Of a DNA stretch of 64,000 nt, positions 12,223 to 24,159 are shown piece after piece. The stretch is from Sepiola atlantica (taxonomy: Eukaryota; Mollusca; Cephalopoda; Sepiida; Sepiolidae). The notes beneath the pieces were generated by a model. It searched no databases and was not told the DNA's origin. It worked only from the letters and a program-made list of their open reading frames with translations. Where the stretch lies: contig OY744519.1 of NCBI GenBank assembly GCA_963556195.1, positions 106,048,500-106,112,499 of the forward strand, written 5' to 3'. The number at the start of each line of letters is the position of its first letter. Position 1 is the stretch's first letter. Position numbers and translations under genes: made by a program.

Positions 12223-12889
12223 AGTTCTTCACAGACAGCGGTTGTGTCGGTCCACTACTCATCAGTGTATTTATCTTCTTTATTTGTGATTTTTCTTTAT
12301 TTCTCGTGTTTTCGTGTGGGTGCGAGTGTAATTATTCATTTATTTCATGTATAGCTTCCAATTATTTTATTTTTGAGTTAATCAAGCTCAATCCCTGAAA
12401 AGAATAACAAAGCACTTAACTTCCTGTTTTTTGCAACCTTCTTATTTCCCTGTAACAAGCCACGATGTCTTCTTCGGCACGTATCTTATAACAGACTCTT
12501 GAGAAATCGACCTTGCTGCCATAACAGCGCTAATTATGGGGTGTTGCGACGCAGATGGCGATTCTCCCTTTCGCCATTAGCTCGTAAGTATGGGCGGAGG
12601 GGGGGGGGCGAGTGAGGAAGAGGCGACAGTTAATCGACGAGAATAATCAACACCATAATTTGCAAGAAATAACAATTGAATCTCAAACAAACAATCGTTA
12701 TGAACTGTTATATGATAAGAGAGATAAATCATTCAAAAATAGAAGGCATTTACATTCACGGCGATAATAACATTTCTGGCATAACCCGAAGCAATTAATA
12801 TAATTGGGCGTTAGGAAGTAAAAAGAGAGCAACGAAAATACTCAGAGATTCTTTATAAAAAGAAACGGACAATTGAATTTTTAATAAGC
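12217..12889. other. No recognised gene
   Basis: T-rich segment followed by a short poly-G run near 12600. No recognisable coding or RNA sequence. Confidence 0.5.
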
Positions 12890-14060
12890 GCCCTCGCATT
12901 TCTACAAAAGGCGTTGTCCGTCAGTCAGTTTGTCAGACGTGGCTTTGAAAAAGCTTCTGCTGGTCTTCGTCGGTCTGTCAGGCTTCAGTTTGAAATAGAA
13001 TGTTGTTGCTTAATCCCTCGACATTGACATAGCATTCTGTTGGTCCATCTGTTGGTTCGTCCCATTTTAGTTTTAAATACTTTTTTGTGGGGTTGTCTGT
13101 CTGTCTGTCTGTCACATTTAAGTTTAAAATAGCTTTTATTAGTCTATCATTCGGTCTGTCACACATAGGATTAGAAAAGCGTTGTATCAGTCCTTCTGTT
13201 TGTCTCCTATACTTAGGATTGAAATAGCATTTTGTTGGAACGTCTGTCGCTCTGTCACACTCAACTTTAAAATAGACTTTTGTTGTCCTGTCCGCCAGTC
13301 AGGCATATGTAAGTATGAAATAGATGTTTGTCAGTCCATCGATCTGTCTGTTATGCTTAAGTTAAAAATAGCTTTTTATATGTCCATCCTATCTGTAACG
13401 TAACTATTTAGAATAACATTTTGTTTGTCAATCTGTTTGTCACATTTAAGTTTGGAATACCTTTTGTTCGGTCCATCTGTTTGTCTGTAATATTTAAGTT
13501 TAGAATAGCTTTTTTGGTCTATCTGTTTGTCTGTCACATTTAAGTTTGGAATATTTTTATAGGTCCATCTGTTTGTCTTTTACATTTAAGTTTGGAATAG
13601 CTTTTTGTCATCCACATGTTTTACGGTCACATTTGAGGTTGGAATAGCTTTTTATCGGTTTATCTGTTTCGCTATCACATTTCAGATTTTGATAGTTATT
13701 TATCAGTCCATCTGTTTGTTTGTGACATTTGTAATTGCTTTTTATCGGTTCATCTTTTGGTCTGTCAAACATTAATGTGCCATCTTTTTTCCAAAAGTTA
13801 ACTGGCAGAACTAATGGACGCAACCAATTTTATATGCACCTACTTGTCTCTATAGGAGGCTTGGTCTGTTGGTAAATTTGCTTATTATTTCAATCAAATT
13901 GGCTTTTCCTCGATTTGTTACACTTTATTTAAAATGTCATATGTGTCGGTCTGTCACGCTTAATATTTATATATCATTATTGTTTGTTTGTCACGGTAAT
14001 TTTGAATTAACATGTTCGGTGAAATGTCAAGCTGTAGTTTAAAGTATGCTTTCTGTTTGT
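12890..14060. repeat. Minisatellite of ~46-48-bp units (GTCTGTCACATTTAAG type)
   Basis: The unit contains GTCCATCTGTTTGTCTGTCA, then CATTTAAGTTTGGAATAGC, then a T-rich spacer. Phase points TTAAG at 13446, 13494, 13540 and 13586 give a 46-48-bp period. The array is most regular at 13430-13790 and increasingly divergent outward, with roughly 18-20 units recognisable. The reverse complement of the unit (CAAACTTAAATGTGACAGAC) matches the unit of the array at 59180-60190, which lies in the opposite orientation. Short reading frames here (Asp-Arg-Gln-Thr repeats on the minus strand) are repeat artefacts. Confidence 0.85.
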
Positions 14061-14934
14061 CATGATTCAGTATTAAATATAATTTTGAACGCTGAACGCA
14101 CATATTGGATCGTCGTATCTCATTAAAGATGCATCCAAACATCTTTCTACGAAATTTTGTATGACGCTAAGTCTATCACGTTACGTTTTTTTTTTTACTT
14201 CTGTTAGCCCCAAAGAAGGCATATTGCCATTACATTTTAAGGAGCTACTGTGATAAGGTCAGATTTATAAAGGGGAACTCTTGGGTGGGGAGTTGAGTAG
14301 CAAGATGTTTTTTCACATCACATATAAATGCCTGCATGTGTGTACGCTCGGCGAAACAGAGTGCAGGTGGAAGATCTCTAAGGCAAGCTGTCTGAGGAAA
14401 TGAACTATTAAAATAGAAGATTTTCTGGCATCTCGAAACCTCTACAGTAAAAGGGTGGTATTTTGTGACTGGTAAATATTAGAGTTGGGGTATTTACGTT
14501 GACGGGATATAAGTGCCGTAAGTTCATCTGCGCAGATTCCGTGGAAGTACTTGTAAAACAAACACAAGGATGCAACACTGCGGCGATGGGAACAGTAGTC
14601 CGAATATACAAAATTCTACAAAATATCAACCCTCATCTAAAAAATCCCGAAACATTAAGAAAGGATATAAAGAAAGAGAAAGTTTAAAAGAAAAATGAAA
14701 CACACACACTTTTTTAACTCTGTAGGTATGCTAGTTGTAATGATATAGGAAACTCGAGTAAAAATCAATATAGAAAAAGTAAGTAAAAGTATATTAACAT
14801 AGGAACAGGAATATAACATTTACATCAGAAGGGATACAAAGAGTGGTCATTAGACTAAGACAATAAAGATAATGTCTAAACTATGAAAATATTTATAATG
14901 CTAAACTTAAACTATTTTATACTAATATTCAACG
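14061..14934. other. No recognised gene
   Basis: Open frames at 14408-14629 (minus) and 14499-14687 (plus) overlap each other and show no family motif. Confidence 0.45.
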
Positions 14935-15740
14935 CTTATCAAGGCCCACGAGCAACTCGAGGATAAGGGTTAAAAAGATTGGAGGGGGGAACGGCACCAC
15001 GAAAGGATTGGAATCAAATGGGTGGGATGGGCAGAAGATTACTTAAGAGAAATTGATTATCCAAGAGGACGGCTTAACGAGCATTGTATTACACTAGACT
15101 TAAAGAGGAACTAGGTCTAGTCGATTGGAAAGCAGTCTCGTGGGATGTTCTAGGAAATAAACTTTGTTCATGGAAGCCAGTTTGACATTTGGTACAAAGA
15201 GAGAGATAGAAAAGTTATTTTCTGTGGTTGAGGTAAGCGGGTTCTTGCTGTGAATGTTTTGCAGGGGTGTACCAGGGATTGGATGTCTGTTAGGCACCTA
15301 CCATGAACATAACGATAAAGAAGAAAGTGTCTAGCAACATGTTCTGTGTGAGTAGGTTTTAGATAAGAGAATAGATCATCCCACTAGATTGCAAAGTCGG
15401 TTTTGTAGACTGTCAAGACAAGAAAAGGTACTCCGAGCAGAACCTCCCCAGATATGACAGCAGTACTATATTTTAAGATGGACCTGGTTCTCATACAGGT
15501 AGAAGATTGAATCAGGTATGAGATTATTTCGAGAGGGATAGAATTATCCAATCATTTGTTCAGCGACCTTGCTTTGATGTAAGTTAGCAATAGAAGCTCA
15601 TCAGAGAAGGGGACTTCTTCAAGGAGTGAGCCATTCATTTTAACTGTGGAGAAATGAGGACCAACGCGTTGCTGGTGAAAGGAGCGACGCTTGGTTTTAG
15701 AGGTGTTAAAAGTATCAAGCTACTTTTCCCTAAAGATGGG
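14935..15740 (-). pseudogene. Jockey/CR1-like LINE, 3' fragment of ORF2
   Basis: Reading the minus strand from about 15740 downwards, the frames give STVKMNGSLLEEVPF, then an ISGEVLLG-type remnant of the IWGGAP motif, then the 65-codon open frame 15100-15297. Its MNKVYFLEHPTRLLSNRL part fits the FFPRTA.LWNSLP motif near the ORF2 C-terminus. The element ends in a 3' UTR with CCTTATCCTCGAG and GGCCTTGATAAG, shared with the plus-strand copy ending near 18170. Stops and frameshifts show it is dead. It is 5' truncated, as is usual for LINE insertions. Confidence 0.6.
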
Positions 15741-15919
15741 AGTTTTGTACACGTTCAAATAATTAATAGGACATCTAATATAAAACATAGTATTTAATGT
15801 TTTCGAGCATTCGAAATTGTAATTCTATAGAATTGCAAAAACTAAACCTCGGATGTAGCAATCAATTAACAATGAAACATAAATCAACTGTTATATTTCT
15901 AAAGTTGTTCTATTTCAGT

Positions 15920-16140
15920 TTCTGTTTGCGATTACAGTTATTATTAATGGAGATTTGGTATCTGTCTGAAGCCGAAATTGTACTCTTACTTCTATAAATT
16001 GCACTATTGCACTATTGCACTATCTTTTAATGCCCCATTCAGTTTCAGGCTAATGTACTGTCTTTTGATGATCAATCCAGGGGTGGATAGTCATGATACC
16101 ATCCTCCCAAGAATTACATCCTCCCAGGAATTACATTCAT
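15920..16140. repeat. Short copy of the 58-bp/U2-like compound minisatellite
   Basis: GAGATTTGGTATCTGTCTG and GAAGCCGAAATT are followed by repeated CACTATTG and then TCATGATACCATCCTCCCA with a repeated AATTACATCCTCCCAGG block. The same motifs occur in the same order at 57860-58745, so this is a shorter representative of the same composite repeat. The frames at 15797-15997 and 15978-16181 are not convincing genes. Confidence 0.6.
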
Positions 16141-16479
16141 ATTTTTGGAAAGTAATTGGCAAGAAATATTTCAAAAACTAAATGTCCTACGTAATAAGAT
16201 TTTCTTTTCAAACAAGCTGACATATTTTTGAAAAAATCATAATCAACTTAAAAATGGCGTTAAAAACTAAGAATGGAGTGGATGAATTCAGAAGTAATGT
16301 AAAAGAAATGAACTTACAAAGACATTTAGGGGACATATGAAATAATCTTATCTTTATATTCATATGAAATATTCAGTGAAATCTCTATATAATGTTTCCT
16401 ATTCTACTAAATTGATCGATGATATGAATTTTGTAACACAGCTACTAAGCATAAGAGGTCATAATTTAGTTTCATTTAG

Positions 16480-16915
16480 TGGAAGCTCTCCGTGAAAATA
16501 CAGATAACCTTGATTTTTATGAGATTTAAACAATAGTTATTAGACATAAATCAATAAATATTCCCCAAATTTCTGTTCTTTAGAGTATTTTATAGGGTTT
16601 TAGGTGGTATAATATCGGGACAACCTCCGATTTGAAAATTTATTTATATCAGATTTTCATTGAATTTGACTTATATTCATTAGTCACACTTAAAAAAGAT
16701 TCTCTCAAATTCAATCTTTTCTTTAAACACTCAAAGCTTAGCCCTTAAAGTTAACACATTTTTAGAATCAGAATAATGTGATGCACTTTGATAACAATTG
16801 GAATAAAGATTCTAGACTAAAAGCGTAGCAGCAATATATGATGATTGTAATCTCCGTAAAGGGACATAAAAGTTGTGAAAAACTGTCCTCTGCTAGAAAT
16901 TATAGTAAGTGAAAT
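16480..16915 (+). repeat. Dispersed repeat, copy 1 (pair with 48830-49235)
   Basis: Shared ordered blocks are AATATTCC(C/T)CAAATTTC, GATTCTAGAC and CGTAAAGGG(A/G)CATAA, followed by AAAACTG and CTCTG. The blocks appear at similar spacing and in the same orientation at 48830-49235. No coding; probably a degraded non-autonomous element or part of a transposon UTR. Confidence 0.5.
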
Positions 16916-16961
16916 AAATATTTAGTGAAATATATTAATTGAATATAGTTTACCTCCTTCC

Positions 16962-17114
16962 GGTCTCGAGATTCATTACATAACCTCTGTAAGGCTACCT
17001 GCGTGCAGAGTATATAGTGAAGCAAGAGTTGCATTATAGCGAACCGCCCTTCCCCGAAACGGCATTGCTTGAGTTCAGTAGACGACTGAAAACAATGCCA
17101 CGGTAAGCAGAGAA
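16962..17114 (-). mobile_element. SINE-like repeat of the 5S-tail family
   Basis: The minus strand reads CTCTGCTTACCGTGGCATTG, then TTTCAGTCGTCTACTG and AAGCAATGCCG. This matches 61690-61790 closely and 2258-2533 more weakly. No 5S-like head precedes it. The overlapping minus-strand frame 16900-17127 is not regarded as a gene. Confidence 0.55.
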
Positions 17115-17182
17115 AGACGCGTGTCATTTAAGCGTGTTTCCTACAACTCAATAAATAAATGCTCAGACTGCAAATCACGTAA

Positions 17183-18170
17183 ATGCAAAACTCAATGCTT
17201 ATGATTCAGCAAATTACGATGTTTTCTTTTGTCTCTGCTTTGTTGGCATTGATTTATCTGATAAATGCAGCTATTCACAGGTTGTCACTGCCCATAGTGA
17301 TAGTGCTACTATTAATCCGACAGGACTCTAACAGGGAATGTCGAGTTATTAGTCTATGCTGGTATCTACTACAACCGTCAAGAAGATTGAGTACCTGGTA
17401 GGTTTTATGAATGGTGTATTGAAATTATTATTTATTTGTTATTCTTTTTAGGCATCTCTCTTTTTAATTATCCTATTTAATGTTCTAGTCGAAATGAATG
17501 GATCTCTACTTGAGAAAGCCCTCACCTTGGTATGCTTTTGGGACTGACGTTCACTCAAGATATAAAATGGAAGACTTACATCCAATCAGTGGCTAATGTC
17601 GCTGAAAAATGGTTGGATTATTCTACTGCTCCAGTAAGTACCTGACTCCTGATGCAATTTTCTACCTATATAAGAACCAGATACGTTCTAAGATAAAGTA
17701 CTGCGTTTAAATCTGGGGAGATGCCGTTCAGATCTTACTTCTTTGACTTGGAAAAGTTCAAACCCGACTTCAAAATCTAATTTGCAATGATCTCTATTTC
17801 GTTTCCTACACCCTCATTCTCACAGTTATGTTGATGGACTCAGCTCTAATATCTGGCTCCTCCTTAAAAACATACGCTGCAAGAGCTCGTCCCTATACCA
17901 CAACGAAAAATAACATTTTGCTTCGGCTGTGTGCTTAATGTCAGCCGAAATTTCCAAGAACAGAGATTCCCTCTGTGGAACATTTTACCGCAGGAATGAA
18001 CCCCTGCAGAGTACAACGTGAGTGTCATCAAATCTTGAACGGTCCTCCCAAGTATTGGAACTTGGTCCTCACGGGCAATCCACCTTATTAACCCTTATCC
18101 TCGTGTGGCATTTGGCCTTGATAAGTGCTGACAACCTTATAATGAAAATGAAACTCTAAAAATATTATTA
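17183..18170 (+). pseudogene. Jockey/CR1-like LINE, 3' half of ORF2
   Basis: Ordered peptide blocks in shifting frames are: an AYDS-type remnant of the ADD region, VEMNGSLLEKALTL, LTFTQDIKWKTYIQSVANVA (LGLTF..WK.YI motif), LTPDAIFYLYK-like sequence, SGEMPF (GGAP region), then a 3' UTR with GGCCTTGATAAGTGCTGAC and an A/T-rich tail. The same order occurs in the copies at 43935-44600 and 44755-45480. Numerous stops and frameshifts; the upstream EN and RT palm are missing. Confidence 0.65.
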
Positions 18171-18546
18171 TTGTCGTGTTTAGACTATAAATAAAACATT
18201 AATGTACAGTTCAAATATCTCATCTAATAGTTCCTAAATATGCTATCTTAATCATTTATCTTAATTATTTCTGTATTCATTAAATTCCAGCGTTAACACT
18301 ATGATTGACTTAAATCAACTAAATCCTCGCCACATGCTAGTGCACCCTAATTACTGCTAAATTACTGTGTTCAACTAGGATCTTTCGTTAGTCAACCTTT
18401 ATTTGTGTGTCTTTTAATAAAATATTCTGCACCTCTTTTTCCTATATGGGCATCTTTTCAGAATGAACACTGATTGATACAAGCCTTGCTTCTGACATCA
18501 GTAATATCATGTTAGTGTCTGTCTATGCATTATTGTATCTCCTATT
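18171..18546. other. AT-rich spacer between LINE remnant and LTR element
   Basis: No feature recognised. Confidence 0.5.
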
Positions 18547-18551
18547 ATAAT
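18547..18551. repeat. Target-site duplication, left (ATAAT)
   Basis: The 5-bp ATAAT directly precedes the left LTR and is repeated at 23563-23567 directly after the right LTR. Confidence 0.8.
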
Positions 18552-18734
18552 TGATGTAACTTGGTTAGAAGTTACAATAACATAAATAACCACAGTTTAA
18601 GGTCTTTAAGAAAGAATGGTTTATTACAACGTATATATTTTACAAAACAATAGCACTACCGGTAATCCAATAAAATTAACCTAATACACTCGAATACTGA
18701 CATATACACTCCACCATACATACTACTGTTCGTA

Positions 18735-18811
<77 letters not shown>

Positions 18812-18875
18812 GTATATACACTACAGACTAGTACACTTATCAGCCTTGAGGAGAGTCAGGTATCTCATCACAACA
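18552..18875 (-). repeat. 3' LTR of the Ty3/Gypsy element
   Basis: 324 bp, including an (AT)n run at about 18738-18812. On the minus strand it starts TGTTGTGATGAG and contains GTAATAAACCATT, giving an AATAAA polyA signal. It aligns with 23288-23562; the length difference lies mainly in the (AT)n run. Confidence 0.9.
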
Positions 18876-18888
18876 CCTCCCCCCGAAG
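18876..18888 (-). promoter_or_regulatory. Polypurine tract
   Basis: On the minus strand TTCGGGGGGAGG lies immediately before the 3' LTR. That is the expected place and composition for the plus-strand DNA synthesis primer of an LTR retrotransposon. Confidence 0.75.
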
Positions 18889-18997
18889 GTGAAAATCTCC
18901 CTTTAATTTTCTGCTTCTAATATTTCTTCCTTTTTAGGATCCGAGCTGAAGCGCTCCACTCGTTTTGTTTCACGTGTGCGCTTTCTTTTATTCCGAA

Positions 18998-20000
18998 CTA
19001 ATGGAATTGGATTCTTTCCAGTTTGGGGCGAACACAAATTTTGCTCAACCCGTAAGGCCGGTCCAGTAGCTGTATAGATAGGTTCGTGTACAATATTGCG
19101 TATAGTGGCATGTCAAAATAATAACAAATAATCTCCATTGGAACTTCTTCGCTTTCTTCATTATTTTCAGCATATCGTGGTCTAATTTGGTTAATGTGTA
19201 TTTTACACACAATTTTTTTGACTTTCATGGTGTAGACCACTTTGGCAATCATTCATCCAATACCGTTTTCACCATGAACATTTTTGAAATATACTTTATT
19301 TCCTGGGGAGTATTTTATGTTTACATCTTCCTCTATTTTAGAAACTTTTTTTTTATTTCGATAGGGTATCAAGTTATCGAAAATCGACTGTATTTTCCTT
19401 GCGCACATACGTTCCGCAGGGGGCAACTTTGAGTCGTTGTTTCCGATAGGAGTCACCCTATAAATTGCTAGAAATTTCTGGATATTTTTTTCTTCCGTGT
19501 CCATATATTTAATTTTTATAAGGCACGCTTAAACATGTCAACAATTTGTTTGGCTTGACCGTTTGATCTATAATGATATACTGGTGTAGTAATGTGTTCA
19601 ATGTCAAAGGAAGTACAGACATTCTTAAATTCCTTTCCTGTTAACGCCGTACCATTGTCGCTGACCAGTGTCCAGTAGACCACGCAACGACTAAAAATTT
19701 ACTCTAATGCACTGACCGCATTTCCGAGTAGTCAACCAAGATCAAATAATAATAATATCTATTAATCGGTCCAGCATAGTCTATATGTAGGCGTGACCAC
19801 GGCAAATCAGGTTTTGGCCAAGAATTCGTTTTGACCGGGGGCTCCTTAGCAACGAATTGACAAGCTCGGCATAGTTTTATAAAACTTTCTATTTCCTTGT
19901 TTATTCTTGTACGTAGCATCGCATGAGTGATTTCATCCGGGATATTCCAGTATGACCGGTATCAAATTTATTCAATATAACTTTACGTAGAGATTGAGGT
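18998..20000 (-). pseudogene. Integrase remnant of the Ty3/Gypsy element
   Basis: The open frame 19704-19919 carries a zinc-binding tail (CRACQFVAKEPP, the CxxC half of HHCC) and the start of the catalytic core (PWSRLHIDYAGPI, holding the first catalytic Asp). Later blocks in other frames include RVTPIGNNDSKLPPAERM and, at 18998-19252, HINQIRPRYAENNEE, typical of the C-terminal part of K02A2.6-like integrases. Stops after SVH and frameshifts destroy the core. It is followed downstream by the polypurine tract. Confidence 0.8.
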
Positions 20001-20299
20001 ATTACAATTCTATCTGCGTACATTAAAGTATTGTCGCAAATCGAGAAAGGTGAAATCTGGGTTCTATTTTTCTTTCTTTCGTTCAGTCTCGTCTGGTTCT
20101 TTATTTTTTAATATAAAATTATCTTTTTCGGCTTCAATTTTTATTTGTTCCAAAGTTACAGCAAATTTTCTGATAGTGTTTTACAACATACCGGATATTT
20201 CATTTTCTTCTTTTAGTCCTGCTATAAATGTCTCTTCTAAATTTGATTCATCCGCATGCCCATGTTTTTTGGATGCGACGTATTCTATCTTAAAATTCT

Positions 20300-20640
20300 A
20301 GTTCAGTAAGGTTACACCCCATCGCTGTAAATGGGTAGTGGTGTGGGTAGGAATGCCCTGTTTATCAAAATATACTTACTAACGGTTTATAGTCTATTTT
20401 AAGTATAAATGATCTACCATATAAAAAACGATGGTATTTTTAACCTCGAATACAATCGATAATGCCTCTTTCTCGATCTGACTATAACTTTGCGCAGTCG
20501 GTAGAAGAGTCCTCGAAGCGTACGCAATCGGTTTAGTAGCACCATCTTCATATTTGTGTAGCAGTGCAGCACCCACTCCATATTCACTAGCATCAGTCGC
20601 AAGGATGATTTATTTCACAGGATCATAATGAGCTAAGGCT
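20300..20640 (-). pseudogene. RNase H remnant of the Ty3/Gypsy element
   Basis: GAALLHKYEDGATKPIAYAS, then SYSQIEKEALSIVF, is the standard Ty3/Gypsy RNase H signature (open frame 20394-20576). A frameshift near 20440 moves the YGRSFILKIDYKPL motif into another frame. It lies between the RT and integrase remnants as expected. Confidence 0.82.
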
Positions 20641-20699
20641 AGATCTGATATTAGACTATTTTTTAGTTTCTGGAAAGCCGTCTCGCAATATTTTTACCA

Positions 20700-21420
20700 T
20701 ATCCATTTTTTGTTTTTCGTTAAGGGGACTCTTAAATCGTATATATTTAGAATGTAGACCGCACAATATTGAGCGAACTTAAGAAACGATTGTAGTTTTG
20801 TAACTGGTGCAGGCATATTTTCATTGCATCGGTCCTCTGTGGGTCCGGTTTCCTGCCGAGGTATTTAATTCTTTCCATGAAGAATTAACACTTCTTGGGA
20901 CTTAATATGAAACCGAATTATTCTAGTCTTCTAGCTCTGATGTGTTTTATGTTCGTGAACGTTCTTACTTTTGACTAGAATATCGTCTAAATAGGCGATA
21001 GCAAACTCAAGACCCGCCAACATAGTGTCCATAATCTTTTGGATACAAAGCTGGGGCGACCTTTAAGCCGAAAGGGAGTCTATTTATTTTGAAAACTCCT
21101 TTATGTGTATTTATGCACAAATATTTTGAGCATTCCTCGCTCACTTTAATCTGAAAGTATGCGTCAGATAGATTGATTTTTGAAAAGATCTTTCCTCAAG
21201 TTAACATCGAGAAAATGTCTTCTGGCGAAAGAAGTAGATAATAGTGATCCTTCCGGCAATCATTTAACCCGCTGTAAAAATCGGTACACTCTCTCATATT
21301 TTTGATATTCTTTTTGACATAGACGGTAGGCAACACTCAGTCCGCATGGTCTACTTAAGATGTAACTCCCATTTTTATAATCTTTCCATTTCTTCGTTAA
21401 TTGTGTCTAAGGAGGAAAAA
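20700..21420 (-). pseudogene. Reverse transcriptase remnant of the Ty3/Gypsy element
   Basis: The catalytic motif AYLDDILV is intact at about 20975-21000 and is preceded by QKIMDTMLAGLEFAI. RLPFGLKVAPA lies just upstream but in a different frame, showing a frameshift between them (near 21045). Further upstream the frames are interrupted by stops. Confidence 0.85.
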
Positions 21421-21639
21421 AGGACGTTTCTCTTAGGTTTAAAAATATGAGTGACGTTTTTCTTAAGTTCAAACTTGACTTCTATCCATAGAGAATACTC
21501 TGGGGTATTCTTTTTTCAATTCATTCATGAATTTTTCATTTTTAATATATATTTTTTTCTTTTCTGCACTGTTTATTTTGTTGCGAAAAGAGTTCATTGG
21601 AGTTCAAATAAATTGAACCTTACTATCCAGTCTAGACCG

Positions 21640-21860
21640 AAAAGACATGAATTAATCCCTTGAATCACATATATTTTTGTTTTTGCAGTTTTGCTACAGA
21701 AGAAATATCGCACTTTAATTTACCTTTAAAGTTTTTTTGACAAATTTCTTGGTTTCAGATAATTTGGGTTTTCCAATTTTCTCTATGTTTGTTTGTCAAT
21801 AATAATTATATCTGAGCCAGAATCCAGTAAAAAATGATTGTACGACCATTTGTACGTACA
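21640..21860 (-). pseudogene. Aspartic protease remnant of the Ty3/Gypsy element
   Basis: FLLDSGSDIIIID at 21797-21835 is the retropepsin active-site signature (DSG). A stop codon follows within ten codons. Located between gag and RT. Confidence 0.75.
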
Positions 21861-21899
21861 TCTACGTATTTTCGATGTTCTGGATTGCTTTTTTGGTAA

Positions 21900-22790
21900 C
21901 ACAACGTTTACTTTTGCAAAAGTCTGTTTTTTTTGCGGCAAACAGACAATTTATGACCCTTAATTTCGCAAGATTCAAAGAATTTGTTCTCATAACAACA
22001 TACATCTTTAGTATGCTTAGTATTTCCGCACGTCTCACATATTTCTGTCTTTTTGAATTTGAGAGGTTTTTCGTTTTTCATGCGTTTTACTTTAGAAACA
22101 CTTTTTCCCTCAGTTTCGGTATAATCCCTATTTGGATACATGATGCGCTGACATTCTTCCGTCAATCTTTGTTACGTGATTTTAGCGTCTTGTACCACCA
22201 TCGTTAATATTTCAGACCTTATTCTCTTGTACTTAAGAGCTGTTAGTCCTTGAACAAAGATTAGGCATTTTAATAAATCTTTGGAGATTTCATCAATCTT
22301 TAATTGCTCGGCCAAATAGTTGACTGTTTCTGTGTATGCCAAAACCCCTTGTCATCCGTTTTCACGATGTTTAGACATTTGTATCGTGCGTGGAATAGAC
22401 TATTTCTTTCGGCGAATATCTTCGACAGTATATTTATAGTTTCATCTAATGAAATTTCCTCAGTTTTGGGGGGCAATATCAAGTTCGTATATTTGGTATT
22501 CAACTCTCTTAACAGTTTCTATAATAACACGGTTACCCGTTCTTCATCCGACCAATCTGATTACCTTTTAGAAAATATCGTTTCAAATCGTCTGAAATAC
22601 GCTGGAAATGTACCGCCAGAATCAGACTTGTATGCAAATCCAGATAAAGAATTTACCATTCCTTCGACAGAAAAAAAAACTTTTCTTATTTCACCGGTGG
22701 TCTGTTGCAGAATTTTTGCGAAGCTTTTCTGCTGTTGTAGTATTAATTGTGAAAAAGTAATAGCAGTGAGTGTACTGTTATTTGTTACTA
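21900..22790 (-). pseudogene. Gag/nucleocapsid remnant of the Ty3/Gypsy element
   Basis: The open frame 21908-22165 contains a CX2CX4HX4C zinc knuckle (CETCGNTKHTKDVC) and a second knuckle (SCEIKGHKLSVC) whose first Cys is replaced by Phe. Upstream frame 22300-22503 (EEISLDETINILSKIF, FHARYKCLNIVK) resembles the capsid region of mag-type Gag. The two are separated by a frameshift. Confidence 0.7.
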
Positions 22791-23287
22791 AAAAGTATTG
22801 AACTTTATCTTTAATAGTTCGTAATGTTAATGGTCCGAGTTCGCATTTGAGTCACGGTCCATCATACATTTTTTTTCTTAAATCGAAAAATAATAGTATT
22901 CTTACTAAAAAAAGATGTTCCTCTTTGGCATGCATTTTTTAAAGATGTCTATTAGTTGTACTGAAGATAAAAGAAATCCACAGTAATCCTTGTTTGTTAG
23001 CAAACATGTACGTCCGACGACAAAAACTTTTGTTGGAAGCTTTTTTTGTACTTGGTTGAACTTAATCCTTCCTGGTAGTGTGAATTTGATCAGCAAACTA
23101 CGTTTGCAGTTGATATATTTAAATAAACGTCAGTCGGTTTATTTCGTTCACAATGTGACTTGCATGTATTTACTGAATAAAACAAAGCTCGCGCGTGACT
23201 GAATATATTCCAACATTTGGTTTCGTTTCATATAGGTTACTTTACCATATATTTTATGGATTTGTTTTAGAAATTCTCGTCGCCGGC

Positions 23288-23468
23288 TGATATAACTTGG
23301 TTAGAAATTATGATAACAAAAATAACCAGAGTGTAAGGTCTTTAAAATGATGGTTTATTACAACGTATATCTTGTACAACGCAATAGCACTATCGGTAAT
23401 ACAATAGCATTAACCTAAAACACTCGAATACCGTCAAATACAGTCCCCCATGGATACTACTGTTCGTA

Positions 23469-23508
<40 letters not shown>

Positions 23509-23562
23509 TACATACTAGTATACTTATCAGCCTTAAGGGGAGTCGGGTATCACATCCCAACA
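23288..23562 (-). repeat. 5' LTR of the Ty3/Gypsy element
   Basis: 275 bp with an (AT)n run at about 23468-23506 in the same place as in the other LTR. The minus-strand sequence just inside it (GCCGGCGACGAGAATTTC) is the expected primer-binding-site position, but it does not begin with TGG and I cannot name a primer tRNA. Confidence 0.88.
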
Positions 23563-23567
23563 ATAAT
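23563..23567. repeat. Target-site duplication, right (ATAAT)
   Basis: Matches 18547-18551. Confidence 0.8.
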
Positions 23568-24159
23568 AAACGTTCTTTCTTCGTGTTGGTTGTTCTTTTT
23601 ACGCGATAAGAGCCTTGTCTAATGTAGCATGTATAAAGTATACAAGATTATCTGTTATAATTGTTTCACTCTTATGTTCTCTGTTAATCCTGAGTTACAA
23701 AACATGTATAAATATTGTAGGCAGCTCTAAATGTGATACTCTATATAAGGTCTTATCATAGTCTTATATGTATTTAACTTACTATTTACTTCCTTTAAAA
23801 TAACATATCGACCCTTTCACCTAATTTTCCATGTACTTCCGCTTTTGGAAAATATAAAATAAATTCGAATAACAATAACATCGAATGTTTGTGATAAATG
23901 AATACACGTGAAAAAGTTTTATTTACCACACTTATATTACCATCAAAACTGTTAGCTGTTTTTTTAAATTCAATAATACAAAATTGTATTTCGAAATACT
24001 GTATTTATAGTAGAGCCCAAAGACCCAACTACAGCTATTTGTATACCTAAGTTGTATAACTATTTTTTAGCAGTGTATAATGAACTAATATTTGTTGTTA
24101 TTCATTTGTAATATCACTATGTTTCGGATTTTTTAGATGAAGATTTATAATTCATATTA
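23568..24159. other. No recognised feature
   Basis: AT-rich DNA, no coding or RNA motif. Confidence 0.5.

Larger units (their letters stand above)
18552..23562 (-). mobile_element. Ty3/Gypsy LTR retrotransposon, structurally complete, coding-dead
   Basis: Two LTRs (18552-18875 and 23288-23562) begin TGATGTAAC or TGATATAAC and end CACAACA or CCCAACA on the plus strand, and are flanked by ATAAT target duplications. The coding direction is minus. From right to left the order is gag with a zinc knuckle, protease, RT, RNase H, integrase and polypurine tract. The pol order RT-RH-IN is that of Ty3/Gypsy. Integrase and gag wording resembles the mag/K02A2.6-like lineage (inference). Every gene is broken by stops or frameshifts. 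The LTRs differ by many substitutions, so the insertion is old. No envelope-like frame was recognised. Confidence 0.9.

Noticed and set aside
14408..14629. Overlapping open frames on both strands with normal composition
   Set aside because: Neither peptide shows a recognisable family motif, and mutual overlap makes at least one spurious.
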